From an uncultured Lachnospiraceae bacterium (GTDB lineage Bacteria; Bacillota; Clostridia; Lachnospirales; Lachnospiraceae): a DNA stretch of 64,000 nt. Position numbers and translations under genes: made by a program. The notes beneath the pieces are model-generated. The model searched no databases and had not been told where the DNA came from. It was given only the letters and a program-made list of their open reading frames with translations. Below are positions 44,744 to 52,985 of the stretch, one piece after another. Position 1 is the first letter of the stretch, and every line of letters starts with the position of its first letter. Location: positions 1-64,000 of the forward strand of contig CAMFDJ010000007.1 in the NCBI GenBank assembly GCA_945949085.1, given 5' to 3'.

Positions 44744-45289
44744 TTATTTCATAATGGAGAGCACCATCTGCGCTGTCTCCACCAGATTGGTACTGCTATC
44801 CATACTGCATTTCTGTATATATCGGTGCGCTTCATCTTCTGTCATATTGTTGCGGCTCATAAGCAGCGCCTTTGCTTCATTGATCAAAGCAACTTCTTCC
44901 GGTTTTCTGGTTCTTGGCTGTGCTTTCCGCTTCTTTCTCTTATATGCAATCGAATTTGTCATAAGCTCTACGGTATTGAGCAGATCGTGAAGCTTAAGCG
45001 GCATGGAAAGACACATGATATCATTCCCCCTGCAGTCAGCAAGCAAATGATCCGATGCCATCAAAAGCATTTCAAATCCCACCGGCATACAATCGTGCAA
45101 CTCAGAATACATCATATCCACTAATTTATATCCGCAAATGATAATTCCGTCATCAAATCCATCCATCATATTGATTGCCTGTGATCCCGAACCACATACG
45201 GCAGAAACACCAAAACCATTGCGCACCAGCAAATTTTTGATCGTCTTACCGTCCTCGGGTCTGGGCAGTACGATTATGATACTGGTCAC
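44744..45289 (-). CDS. ANTAR-domain response regulator (RNA-binding antiterminator)
   Basis: This 181-residue protein starts at a GTG (45289) with GGAGG 7 bases upstream; the longer open frame runs into glnA. The N-terminus (about 1-115) is a receiver-like domain with VTSIIIVLPRPEDGKTIKNLL. The usual phosphoacceptor region is altered (DDGIIICGYKLVDM), so phosphorylation is doubtful. The C-terminal ANTAR three-helix domain (about 125-181) contains EVALINEAKALLM and NMTEDEAHRYIQK. ANTAR proteins bind paired stem-loops in leader RNAs. Its place 46 bp behind glnA implies nitrogen control. Confidence 0.88.
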   Translation of the reverse strand: MTSIIIVLPRPEDGKTIKNLLVRNGFGVSAVCGSGSQAINMMDGFDDGIIICGYKLVDMMYSELHDCMPVGFEMLLMASDHLLADCRGNDIMCLSMPLKLHDLLNTVELMTNSIAYKRKKRKAQPRTRKPEEVALINEAKALLMSRNNMTEDEAHRYIQKCSMDSSTNLVETAQMVLSIMK

Positions 45290-45335
45290 ACAGATACCTC
45301 CTCTCAACTTGTTTTTTGTCTCGTTGAAAGAGATA

Positions 45336-46670
45336 TCAGAATTTATACAGATAACTTTCCAATTCCCAATTTGTGACCTGACGTCTGAACTGCTCCCATT
45401 CTTTGCGTTTTTCCGCAATATAGCGGGATGCAAACTTCTCGCCAAGTACCGCTTTCACAAACGCATCCTTTTCCAGCTCATCCAGCGCATCTGACAGCGT
45501 TTCAGGGAGCACATCAATTCCTCTTTCCACACGCTCTTTTTCTGAAAGTTCAAAGAGGTTCACATCCTGTCCCTTGGGCGGCATGATCTGATTTTTGATA
45601 CCATCCAGCCCCGCCTCCAGGCATACTGCAAAGGCCAGATACGGATTCGCTGCAGAATCGGGAGAACGCAGCTCAACACGTGTATTTTCTCCTTTACCGG
45701 CAGGCACACGTATCAGCGGACTTCTGTTTGTCTGGCTCCATGCGATCGAAACAGGCGCTTCAAAACCCGGAATCAATCTCTTATAGGAATTGACCAGCGG
45801 ATTGGTAATTGCAGTGATTGCCTTGATATGCTTCATAATACCGCCAATAAAATAATAAGCCTCCTTGCTCAGACCCAGCTCACCCTTCTCATCCACAAAG
45901 GCATTTTTTCCGTCTTTTCGCAATGACATATTGATGTGCATGCCGGAACCGTTTGCATCCTGTCTTGGTTTCGGCATGAACGTTGCGTGAAGGCCGTGAC
46001 GCTTCGCAATCGTCTTTACCGCCATCTTGAAGGTCATGATATTATCGGCTGTATTTAACGCCTCATCATATTTAAAATCAATCTCATGCTGGGCAGGTGC
46101 CTGTTCATGATGGGAAGCTTCAATTACAAATCCCATCTCCTCAAGCGTCAGTACCATGTCACGACGTGCGTTTTCGCCCAGATCAAGCGGGCTGATATCC
46201 AAATAGCCTGCCTTCTCATGCGTGATCGTCGTCGGATGCCCATTCTCATCCGTATGGAACAGGAAAAATTCACATTCCGGTCCCACCTCAAACACGTATC
46301 CCATTTCTTTGGCATGTGCAAGCGCCTTCTTCAGAATGTACCTCGGATCTCCCTCAAAAGCAGTTCCGTCTGCGTTATGTACGTCACAGATCAGCCTGGC
46401 AACCTTTCCCTGCTGCGGACGCCACGGGAAAATCTCAAAGGTATTTAAATCCGGAAACAAGCGCATGTCTGATTTGTTGATATCCTCAAAACCGTCAATG
46501 CAATAGCCGTCAAATAAAAAACGATTATCCAGCGCTCGCTCTAACTGACTGGCTGTGATTGCCATATTTTTCAGGTGCCCGAACATATCCGTAAACTGCA
46601 GGCGGATAAATTCCACATCCTTTTCCTCCACCTCACATGCCACATTTTCTCTTGTATAATTCTCTCTCAT
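45336..46670 (-). CDS. glnA: Glutamine synthetase, type I
   Basis: This enzyme makes glutamine from glutamate, ammonia and ATP. The start at 46670 (MRENYTREN) follows AAGGAA by 7 bases. The 444 residues are the length of the non-adenylylated GSI-alpha form of Firmicutes. Motifs include FTDMFGHLKN, PECEFFLFH, NGSGMHINMS and KGENTRVELRSPD. It has a consensus-like promoter and a structured leader and is followed by an ANTAR regulator. Confidence 0.96.
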   Translation of the reverse strand: MRENYTRENVACEVEEKDVEFIRLQFTDMFGHLKNMAITASQLERALDNRFLFDGYCIDGFEDINKSDMRLFPDLNTFEIFPWRPQQGKVARLICDVHNADGTAFEGDPRYILKKALAHAKEMGYVFEVGPECEFFLFHTDENGHPTTITHEKAGYLDISPLDLGENARRDMVLTLEEMGFVIEASHHEQAPAQHEIDFKYDEALNTADNIMTFKMAVKTIAKRHGLHATFMPKPRQDANGSGMHINMSLRKDGKNAFVDEKGELGLSKEAYYFIGGIMKHIKAITAITNPLVNSYKRLIPGFEAPVSIAWSQTNRSPLIRVPAGKGENTRVELRSPDSAANPYLAFAVCLEAGLDGIKNQIMPPKGQDVNLFELSEKERVERGIDVLPETLSDALDELEKDAFVKAVLGEKFASRYIAEKRKEWEQFRRQVTNWELESYLYKF

Positions 46671-46720
46671 ATCACAGTTCCTTTCTCTTTCAATCATTTT
46701 TTGTCCCTTTTAACAGAAAA

Positions 46721-46749
46721 GGACGCACTTACCCCTTGTAAGAACGCCC
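46721..46749 (-). promoter_or_regulatory. Leader hairpin of glnA, candidate ANTAR target
   Basis: In the minus-strand leader, GGGCGTTCTTAC (46749-46738) pairs with GTAAGTGCGTCC (46732-46721) around a loop AAGGG. There are two wobble pairs and one mismatch. A second small hairpin (46703-46724) shares the GTCC bases, so the two cannot form together. ANTAR targets are twin stem-loops with A at loop position 1 and G at 4. The first loop fits loosely and the second does not. Confidence 0.45.
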
Positions 46750-46761
46750 TTGTTCCCGCCT

Positions 46762-46791
46762 ATCATAACAGTTTCGTGCAACGCTTGTCAA
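46762..46791 (-). promoter_or_regulatory. glnA promoter
   Basis: On the minus strand a perfect -35 TTGACA (46786-46791), an 18-bp spacer and -10 TATGAT (46762-46767) lie upstream of glnA. The predicted start near 46755 leaves an 85-nt leader with the hairpins described at 46721-46749. Confidence 0.65.
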
Positions 46792-46887
46792 GCATTATGA
46801 AAACAGCCATTTTCTTTCGTTTTCTTTGTGTCATATTCTTCTGCGTTTTGTCATACACTTTACAAAAGTTCCGCAAAGAGGCATCCC

Positions 46888-47352
46888 ATGCGCTCCAAAA
46901 CCAAAATCATTGTATTGCATATGAAAGAACTGATCTACACCGGTATCTTTATTCTGCTCGGCATTTTATTTGTGATATTACTCATCCTCATGTTTTCCTC
47001 TGACAGGAAACAGGATGCATCCGCTGCACTTTCTGATGCTGTCAGCTATCAGCCCGGTGTGTATACCCAGACTCTTGTTTTAGGCTCCAATACTGTGGAA
47101 CTGGAAATTGTTCTGGATGAGACAAACATAAACTCCATTCGCCTTCTGAATCTGAGCGAAGCAGTCACCACCATGTACCCGCTGATTGAGCCCGCTTTTG
47201 ATGACCTTGTCAGCCAGATTTACGAAAAACAGTCCCTCGAAGGCATCACCTACAGCGATGAGCAGCGCTACACCAGCAGCGTGCTTCTGCAGGCGATCGG
47301 CAGCACTTTGGAAAAGGCAAAAAAAGCACCGGAAAACGGTCAGCTTCACTGA
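46888..47352 (+). CDS. Membrane-anchored FMN-binding-like protein
   Basis: The start at 46888 follows AGAGG. The 154-residue protein has one membrane helix (about 18-38) and an outward domain (about 55-150) beginning PGVYTQTLVLGSNTVELEIV. This strand pattern, with a later GITYSDEQRYTSSVLLQAI, resembles FMN_bind domains (PF04205). Their SGAT(T/S) flavinylation site is not conserved here, so covalent FMN is doubtful. It is transcribed toward nadE and away from glnA, and I see no terminator between it and the convergent nadE. Confidence 0.72.
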   Translation: MRSKTKIIVLHMKELIYTGIFILLGILFVILLILMFSSDRKQDASAALSDAVSYQPGVYTQTLVLGSNTVELEIVLDETNINSIRLLNLSEAVTTMYPLIEPAFDDLVSQIYEKQSLEGITYSDEQRYTSSVLLQAIGSTLEKAKKAPENGQLH

Positions 47353-47356
47353 AAAC

Positions 47357-49267
47357 CTATAATTCCTCCAAACGCGCCAGCCAGATTCTTGCGCACGCAT
47401 CACTCGGCATACGCAGATCCCCGCGCGGTGAAACCGCAACACTTCCCACCTTCGGTCCATCCGGCAGACAGGAACGCTTGAAATGCTGCGCGAAAAATCT
47501 TTTGTAAAATGTGGTTAGCCATTTTAAGATTGTCTCCTCATCATAACAGCCCGCAAAGGTTTGCAAGGCAAGGCGATAAATCTTATCGGGCGCGAAGCCG
47601 CATCTTAACATATAATACAGGAAAAAGTCATGCAATTCATAAGGACCTACCAGATCTTCCGTTTTCTGCGAGATCGTACCGTTCTCGGGCGGCAGAAGCT
47701 CCGGACTGACAGGTGTGTCAAGTACATCCAGAAGTACATTTCGCAGTTGCTCATCACCGCATGTATCGGCATAAAACTGAACGAGATGGCGCACCAGTGT
47801 TTTTGGCACTGAAGCATTGACACCATACATAGACATATGATCGCCGTTGTAGGTTGCCCATCCAAGCGCAAGCTCCGACATATCTCCCGTCCCGATGACG
47901 AGTCCGCCTGTCTGGTTGGCGATATCCATAAGCACCTGTGTGCGCTCTCTGGCCTGTCCGTTCTCATAGGTGACATCATGCTGCTCCATATCATGACCGA
48001 TGTCGGAAAAATGCTGCGTGACAGATGCCTTAATATCCACCTTGCGAAGCGCCACTCCAAGCGTCTTTGCCAGTTTGCAGGCATTGTCATAGGTCCTGTC
48101 CGTTGTACCGAAGCAAGGCATCGTCACTGCAATGATATTCTCATGTGACATTGTCAGAAGGTCAAATGCACGCACTGTAACAAGCAGCGCCAGCGTAGAA
48201 TCAAGTCCGCCGGACAGACCGATGACAGCGGTCTGACATCCTGTATGCTCATATCGTTTTTTCAGACCATTTGCCTGGATCGACAGGATATCTTCGCACC
48301 GTTTTTCCCTCTCTGCCTGTCCGACAGGTACAAACGGTGTTTTGCCAAAGCTGCGCGCAAGAAGTGTTTCCTGCCGGATCAGAGCCACAGGTACTACCAT
48401 ATATGCAGGCTCCTTATCTACCGCATAAGTAGTCATACGCCTTCTTTCCATGCGGATTCTGTGAATGTCCAGATCTGCGTAGGTCGTCTCGTTTTGAAAC
48501 CGCTCTGCCTGCGCCAGAAGACTTCCGTTCTCCGCGATCAGGTTATGTCCGCCAAAGACAAGATCCTGCGTGGATTCTCCATCTCCCGCACTGCAATAAA
48601 TATATCCACATACAAGCCTTGCACTGGTGGCGCGTATCAGCATCTGTCTGTATTCATCCTTGCAAACCGTCTCGTTTGAAGCAGACAGATTGACGATGAC
48701 TGTTGCACCGGCAAGCGCATGCCTGGTAGAGGGCGGATCAGGTGCCCAGACATCCTCACAGATTTCCGCTGCTACACTTAGGCCCGCAATGGCATCACTC
48801 TCAAATAAGATGTCCGTTCCAAACGGTACCTCCGCATCATCAAACAGCATTGTGACCGGAGTTCTGTTTCCCGGTTCGAAATGTCTGCCCTCATAAAATT
48901 CGCCATACATGGGAAGGGAAGTCTTTGGCACAAATCCCATCAGTTCCCCACAGTTGATCACAGCTGCCACGTTATATAATTTATGGTCCTTCTCCAGAGG
49001 AAGTCCCACAAAAATCAATGCATCCACACCGTCTGAATGGGCGATGACCTGTCTGAGCGCATCCTTTGCTGCCTCTAAAAGCGTCTCCTGCAAAAAGAGA
49101 TCCTGACAGGTATATCCCGTCAGACAAAGCTCCGGGAAGACCATGATCTTTGCACCGGCTTGCTCCGCCTCATCTATACCGGCGCAAATCGCTTCTGCAT
49201 TATAATAAGGATCCGCCACCTTGATTTTCGGTGTGATGGCTGCCACCTTGATAAATCCATGCTGCAT
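47357..49267 (-). CDS. nadE: Glutamine-dependent NAD+ synthetase
   Basis: This 636-residue two-domain enzyme amidates deamido-NAD with ammonia drawn from glutamine. The N-terminal nitrilase-like glutaminase (about 1-275) shows the Glu of FPELCLTGYTCQDL, a Lys in VPKTSLPMYGEFYEGRHF, and the catalytic Cys in AAEICEDVWAPDPPS. The synthetase domain has the ATP loop GLSGGLDSTLAL (about 355). GGAGC precedes the ATG. Confidence 0.95.
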   Translation of the reverse strand: MQHGFIKVAAITPKIKVADPYYNAEAICAGIDEAEQAGAKIMVFPELCLTGYTCQDLFLQETLLEAAKDALRQVIAHSDGVDALIFVGLPLEKDHKLYNVAAVINCGELMGFVPKTSLPMYGEFYEGRHFEPGNRTPVTMLFDDAEVPFGTDILFESDAIAGLSVAAEICEDVWAPDPPSTRHALAGATVIVNLSASNETVCKDEYRQMLIRATSARLVCGYIYCSAGDGESTQDLVFGGHNLIAENGSLLAQAERFQNETTYADLDIHRIRMERRRMTTYAVDKEPAYMVVPVALIRQETLLARSFGKTPFVPVGQAEREKRCEDILSIQANGLKKRYEHTGCQTAVIGLSGGLDSTLALLVTVRAFDLLTMSHENIIAVTMPCFGTTDRTYDNACKLAKTLGVALRKVDIKASVTQHFSDIGHDMEQHDVTYENGQARERTQVLMDIANQTGGLVIGTGDMSELALGWATYNGDHMSMYGVNASVPKTLVRHLVQFYADTCGDEQLRNVLLDVLDTPVSPELLPPENGTISQKTEDLVGPYELHDFFLYYMLRCGFAPDKIYRLALQTFAGCYDEETILKWLTTFYKRFFAQHFKRSCLPDGPKVGSVAVSPRGDLRMPSDACARIWLARLEEL

Positions 49268-49408
49268 ATTTTCGCTCCTGTTTCCTTGTCCTGTTTTCCG
49301 GTTCCGTTCTGATTTCTGTTGCTATTTTTGTTACCTGATCATTCTATCTGCGTATTTTACATACTTCCCGCCAGCTGTGGTGTGAGAAATGCCCTGCCTT
49401 CGTTACCA

Positions 49409-50287
49409 TCATTTACAGCGCCGAAGAAGCGCCTTCAGTTCCTCCACGGAAAAATGATATGCGGTGTTGCAGAAATGGCATTTGACCTCGATCTCCTTTC
49501 CGTCTGCAATCATTTCACGGATTTCCTTTTCTCCCACAGAGATGATTGCCTTCTCGATCCGTGCCTTGTCACAGTTGCAGTAAAACTGCGCCGGCATCGT
49601 ATCTACCACTTCCATGGACAGCCCCGCAAGAAGTGTCTCCAAAATTTCCTCCGGACTCATTCCGTTTTCCAGAAGGGATGTCACAGAATGGATGGATGCC
49701 AGATTCTTCTCCAGCCTTGTAATCACTTCCTCCGATGCAAACGGCATGAGCTGCACAATAAAGCCGCCTGCCTGTCTGACCGTGTTGTCCTTATTCATCA
49801 GAACGCCCAATCCTACGCTGGAAGGAACCTGTTCACTGGTTGCAAAATAATAGGTCAGATCCTCCGCAATTTCTCCTGTCTGCAGAACAGTCTGCCCTGA
49901 GTAAGGTTCTTTCATACCGAGATCCTTGATCACATTCAAAATGCCGATGCCGACCGCACCGCCCACATCTAACTTCCCTTTTTCATTAGGCGGCAGCATC
50001 ACATCCGGCACGATGGCATAGCCCTTGACATTTGCCTGTGCATCCGCCGTGACAGTCAGTCCCTTCACAGGTCCGCTTCCATTGATCTGTAATGTCAAAA
50101 GATCCTTATCTCCTTTGAGCATACTGCCCATCATGGCACCGGCGCTGAGTAGTCTGCCAAGCGCAGCCGTGATGACAGGTGATGTCTCATGGCGCACTCT
50201 TGCCTGCTCCACCAGTTCTCTTGAAGTAATGGCAAATGCACGGATCTGAGCACCCGCCGCAGTTGCCCTGACAATATAATCAGCCAT
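49409..50287 (-). CDS. hslO: Redox-regulated chaperone Hsp33
   Basis: Hsp33 is a cytoplasmic holdase activated by oxidation of its zinc-bound cysteines. The 292-residue protein starts at 50287 (MADYIVRATAAG), with GAGG upstream. The C-terminal switch has FYCNCDKARIEKAI and VKCHFCNTAYHF, the CxC and CxxC pairs of the zinc site. It lies 14 bp behind a methyltransferase gene on the same strand. Confidence 0.95.
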   Translation of the reverse strand: MADYIVRATAAGAQIRAFAITSRELVEQARVRHETSPVITAALGRLLSAGAMMGSMLKGDKDLLTLQINGSGPVKGLTVTADAQANVKGYAIVPDVMLPPNEKGKLDVGGAVGIGILNVIKDLGMKEPYSGQTVLQTGEIAEDLTYYFATSEQVPSSVGLGVLMNKDNTVRQAGGFIVQLMPFASEEVITRLEKNLASIHSVTSLLENGMSPEEILETLLAGLSMEVVDTMPAQFYCNCDKARIEKAIISVGEKEIREMIADGKEIEVKCHFCNTAYHFSVEELKALLRRCK

Positions 50288-50301
50288 TTTCATCCTCTTT
50301 T

Positions 50302-51117
50302 CTATTGTTGTTCTCTATGTCCTGCTGTTGTTTTTCCCTTGTTCTCCGGCATTTTCCCTTGTTCTCTGGCAATTACAAAAATGCGTTCACTCGTCTCTCC
50401 GGCTTCTTTTTGGGTTTCCATATCGATTGCCGTCTCAAACACCATACCTGCCTTCTCTATCAGCCGGCGCATGACAGGCAGTGTATACCCTCTCTGCAGA
50501 TGGGTCTCTGCAAATCGCCGGAACAGTCCTTCTTCTTCCTCCACAAAGATTGTCAGATCATACTCGTTGATCTGCTGCTCCTCCTCATAATAATTTTCCC
50601 ATATGAAACTGCAGTCCTCGCGGTTTTCCGCAATAACCGTATCTCCGATGACCTCCCGGTATTTGTAAACCGTATTAAAATCAAAAAGAAAAATACCGCC
50701 CGGATCCAGATAATTATTGACAAGCCGAAAGACCGTCAGAAGGTCCTCCTCAGACAGCAGGTAGTTGATGCAGTCGCAAATGCTGATACAGGCACGGACC
50801 GTTCCATACAATTCAAATTCCCGCATGTCCTGCAGGAGATACAATATGTTGTTGACATTACTGTCATTATCTTCCAGCTGTTTTTCCCGCGCAATCGCCA
50901 GCATATCATAAGAGGAATCAATGCCGATCATATCATATCCCATGCGGGCAAGACGCTGCGTGATATTGCCTGTCCCACAGCCGAGCTCACAGATGAGCCC
51001 TTCGTCCACACCGTATTCTGACAGCTTCTCCCGCAGGAAAGCAGTCCATTCATCATAGGGAACATTGTCCATCAGCTCATCGTATACCCTTGCAAAGCTT
51101 TCATAGCTGCCTGCCAT
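50302..51117 (-). CDS. Class I SAM-dependent methyltransferase
   Basis: This 271-residue cytoplasmic protein has motif I ICELGCGTGNITQRLARMG (about 42-60), then GIDSSYDMLAIAR and a motif II region ACISICDCINYLL. The architecture fits the MT11/MT25 group that often accompanies housekeeping genes, and the substrate is unknown. The C-terminus from about 255 is polar. GGAGG precedes the ATG. It is probably co-transcribed with hslO. The repeat element at 51146-51300 lies 28 bp upstream. Confidence 0.88.
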   Translation of the reverse strand: MAGSYESFARVYDELMDNVPYDEWTAFLREKLSEYGVDEGLICELGCGTGNITQRLARMGYDMIGIDSSYDMLAIAREKQLEDNDSNVNNILYLLQDMREFELYGTVRACISICDCINYLLSEEDLLTVFRLVNNYLDPGGIFLFDFNTVYKYREVIGDTVIAENREDCSFIWENYYEEEQQINEYDLTIFVEEEEGLFRRFAETHLQRGYTLPVMRRLIEKAGMVFETAIDMETQKEAGETSERIFVIAREQGKMPENKGKTTAGHREQQ

Positions 51118-51145
51118 GGCGCGATTCCTCCTTTTTTCGTATTTT

Positions 51146-51300
51146 CGTAACTATTCAGAGCCATGTAAATTTTCAAAATATTGGGTGTCATGCTTGCATG
51201 AATAAACAATGTTTTGAAAATTTATATGGCGAAGTAACCACATGAGCAAAAGGAAAGCCTCGCAGAGGCGATTTTGCGAATGGGGTTCTGAATAGTTACG
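51146..51300. mobile_element. MITE-like 155-bp palindromic element with flanking direct repeats
   Basis: The ends CGTAACTATTCAGAGCC (51146-51162) and GGTTCTGAATAGTTACG (51284-51300) are inverted with one mismatch. A 9-bp direct repeat CGTATTTTC overlaps the ends at 51138-51146 and 51299-51307, as expected of a target-site duplication. Inside are further stems: 51160-51183 with 51207-51230, a palindrome at 51188-51201, and GCCTC/GAGGC (51257-51269) nested in GCAAAA/TTTTGC. No coding sequence is present, so mobilisation would need a transposase in trans. Similar elements seem familiar from other Lachnospiraceae, but this is memory and not a search. Confidence 0.75.
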
Positions 51301-51367
51301 TATTTTCTATAATAGGTAATTGTGAAACACTCTATGCTATCCGGCAGATTGCGCAAGCGGTAGAACT

Positions 51368-51841
51368 CTAAAAGACCGCTGCAAGCGCACCGAATACGCC
51401 TGCGCTGACAGCGCCCATGATCAGACCTGCCAAAATCACACCCAGCATGACCGCCAGTACACTTGACTTAAAATCCATATCCAGGATGCTGGCTGCCAGC
51501 GTTCCCGTCCATGCTCCGGTTCCCGGAAGCGGAATGCCCACAAACAACAAAAGCGCTACAAACAATCCTCTCCCTGCCTTTGCCTGAAGTTTCTTTCCGC
51601 CTTTCTCTCCCTTTTCCAGACAGAAGGTGAAAAATTTTCCTATGACAGGTTTGTCAGCTCCCCATTCCAATACTTTTCTGGCAAACAGATAAATGAAAGG
51701 GACAGGAAGCATATTGCCGATAATGGCAATGATGTACGCAGGCAATAACGGTACGCCGAAGCCCACCGCATAAGGGATTGCACCACGCAGCTCAATGAGC
51801 GGTACCATAGATACAAAAAAAACGATGAGATATTCTTTCAC
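51368..51841 (-). CDS. Small multidrug export-like membrane protein (COG2426)
   Basis: This 157-residue integral membrane protein starts at a GTG (51841) with GGAGG upstream. About four helices are visible. The motifs VPLIELRGAIPYAVGFG (about 13-29), GNMLPVPFIYLFARK and GIPLPGTGAWTGTLAA mark COG2426. The family is annotated as small multidrug export but has little experimental support. It relates to DedA/SNARE-associated-type half-helix motifs. It is downstream of hisC on the same strand. Confidence 0.88.
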   Translation of the reverse strand: MKEYLIVFFVSMVPLIELRGAIPYAVGFGVPLLPAYIIAIIGNMLPVPFIYLFARKVLEWGADKPVIGKFFTFCLEKGEKGGKKLQAKAGRGLFVALLLFVGIPLPGTGAWTGTLAASILDMDFKSSVLAVMLGVILAGLIMGAVSAGVFGALAAVF

Positions 51842-51906
51842 AATGATTCTCCTCCACTATTACAATTTACTTGATTGATTTGTTCTTTTTATTGGTTCGT
51901 TGCTCT

Positions 51907-52974
51907 TCAGCCGGCAGAAGGAAGATATTCCCGCAGGAAGGCAAGCAGCACATCCATCTCCTCATCCGTTCCAATGGTGATACGCAGGTAATCGTCAATC
52001 CGGTCCGGCTTTTTAAAATGTCTGACATAGATGTCTTTTTCCCGAAGTGCCTGAAACAGCTGCTCTGCCTTTACCTTTGGATGTGTCACAAACAAAAAGT
52101 TGCTCATGGAATCTCCAAACCGGAAGCCAAGTGCCGAAAACTCTTTTTTCACCCGCTCTCTCGTTTCAATTATTTTATTCCTTGTCTCGTCGAAATATGC
52201 AGGGTCAGAAAGCGCCGCTGCTCCCAATGCCAGCGTTGTCTGATCCATCGTATAAGAATTGAAGGAGTACTTCACGTCGTTCAGATAAGAGATCAGTTTT
52301 GGCTGTGCCATCGCATATCCGATCCGCATACCTGCAAGTGATCTGGATTTGGAAAACGTCTGCACAACGATCAGATTGTCGTATTTTTCAATCAACGGCA
52401 ATGCGCTCTGCCCGCCAAAATCAATATAGGCTTCGTCTACAACTACAACCACATCGCGGTTTGCCGCAATGATCTTCTCGATTATTTCAAGCGGCAGGAG
52501 CACACCTGTCGGCGCATTGGGGTTTGGAAATATCACGCCACCATTTTCTGTCTCGTAATCTTCTGCCCGTATCTCAAAATTTCCATCGAGTGGAATCGTC
52601 CTGTAAGGCACCCGAAATTCTTCGGCCCATACATCATAAAAAGAATAGGTGATATCCGGAAACAGAATCGGTTTTTTGCTGTTAAAGAAGGTCATATAGA
52701 TCATGGCAATGACATCATCCGATCCTACTCCGACAAATAGATTCTCCGGCTTCAGACCATATGTCTCTGCCAGCGCATTTATCAGCCTTTTTGCTGCCGG
52801 ATCCGGGTAAAGACGCATACAGTCGATATCCATATTTTTCAAAGCCGTCTCAACTTTTGGCGAAGGCGGATACGGATTTTCATTCGTATTCAGTTTGATC
52901 ATATTCGGCTTGTTTGGCTGTTCGCCCGGTACGTAAGGCACAACCTTTCTCACATTTTCTTCCCATTTCATCAT
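51907..52974 (-). CDS. hisC: Histidinol-phosphate aminotransferase
   Basis: This PLP enzyme of histidine synthesis acts on imidazole-acetol phosphate. The start at 52974 (ATGATG) follows GAGGAG by 6 bases and gives 355 residues. LNTNENPYPPSP, NPNAPTG and the PLP Lys in FSKSRSLAGMRIGYA are present. Other his genes are absent from the window, so it is an orphan copy and could also act on aromatic amino acids. It is 11 bp behind the glycosyltransferase gene. Confidence 0.9.
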   Translation of the reverse strand: MMKWEENVRKVVPYVPGEQPNKPNMIKLNTNENPYPPSPKVETALKNMDIDCMRLYPDPAAKRLINALAETYGLKPENLFVGVGSDDVIAMIYMTFFNSKKPILFPDITYSFYDVWAEEFRVPYRTIPLDGNFEIRAEDYETENGGVIFPNPNAPTGVLLPLEIIEKIIAANRDVVVVVDEAYIDFGGQSALPLIEKYDNLIVVQTFSKSRSLAGMRIGYAMAQPKLISYLNDVKYSFNSYTMDQTTLALGAAALSDPAYFDETRNKIIETRERVKKEFSALGFRFGDSMSNFLFVTHPKVKAEQLFQALREKDIYVRHFKKPDRIDDYLRITIGTDEEMDVLLAFLREYLPSAG

Positions 52975-52985
52975 AATCATCTCCT

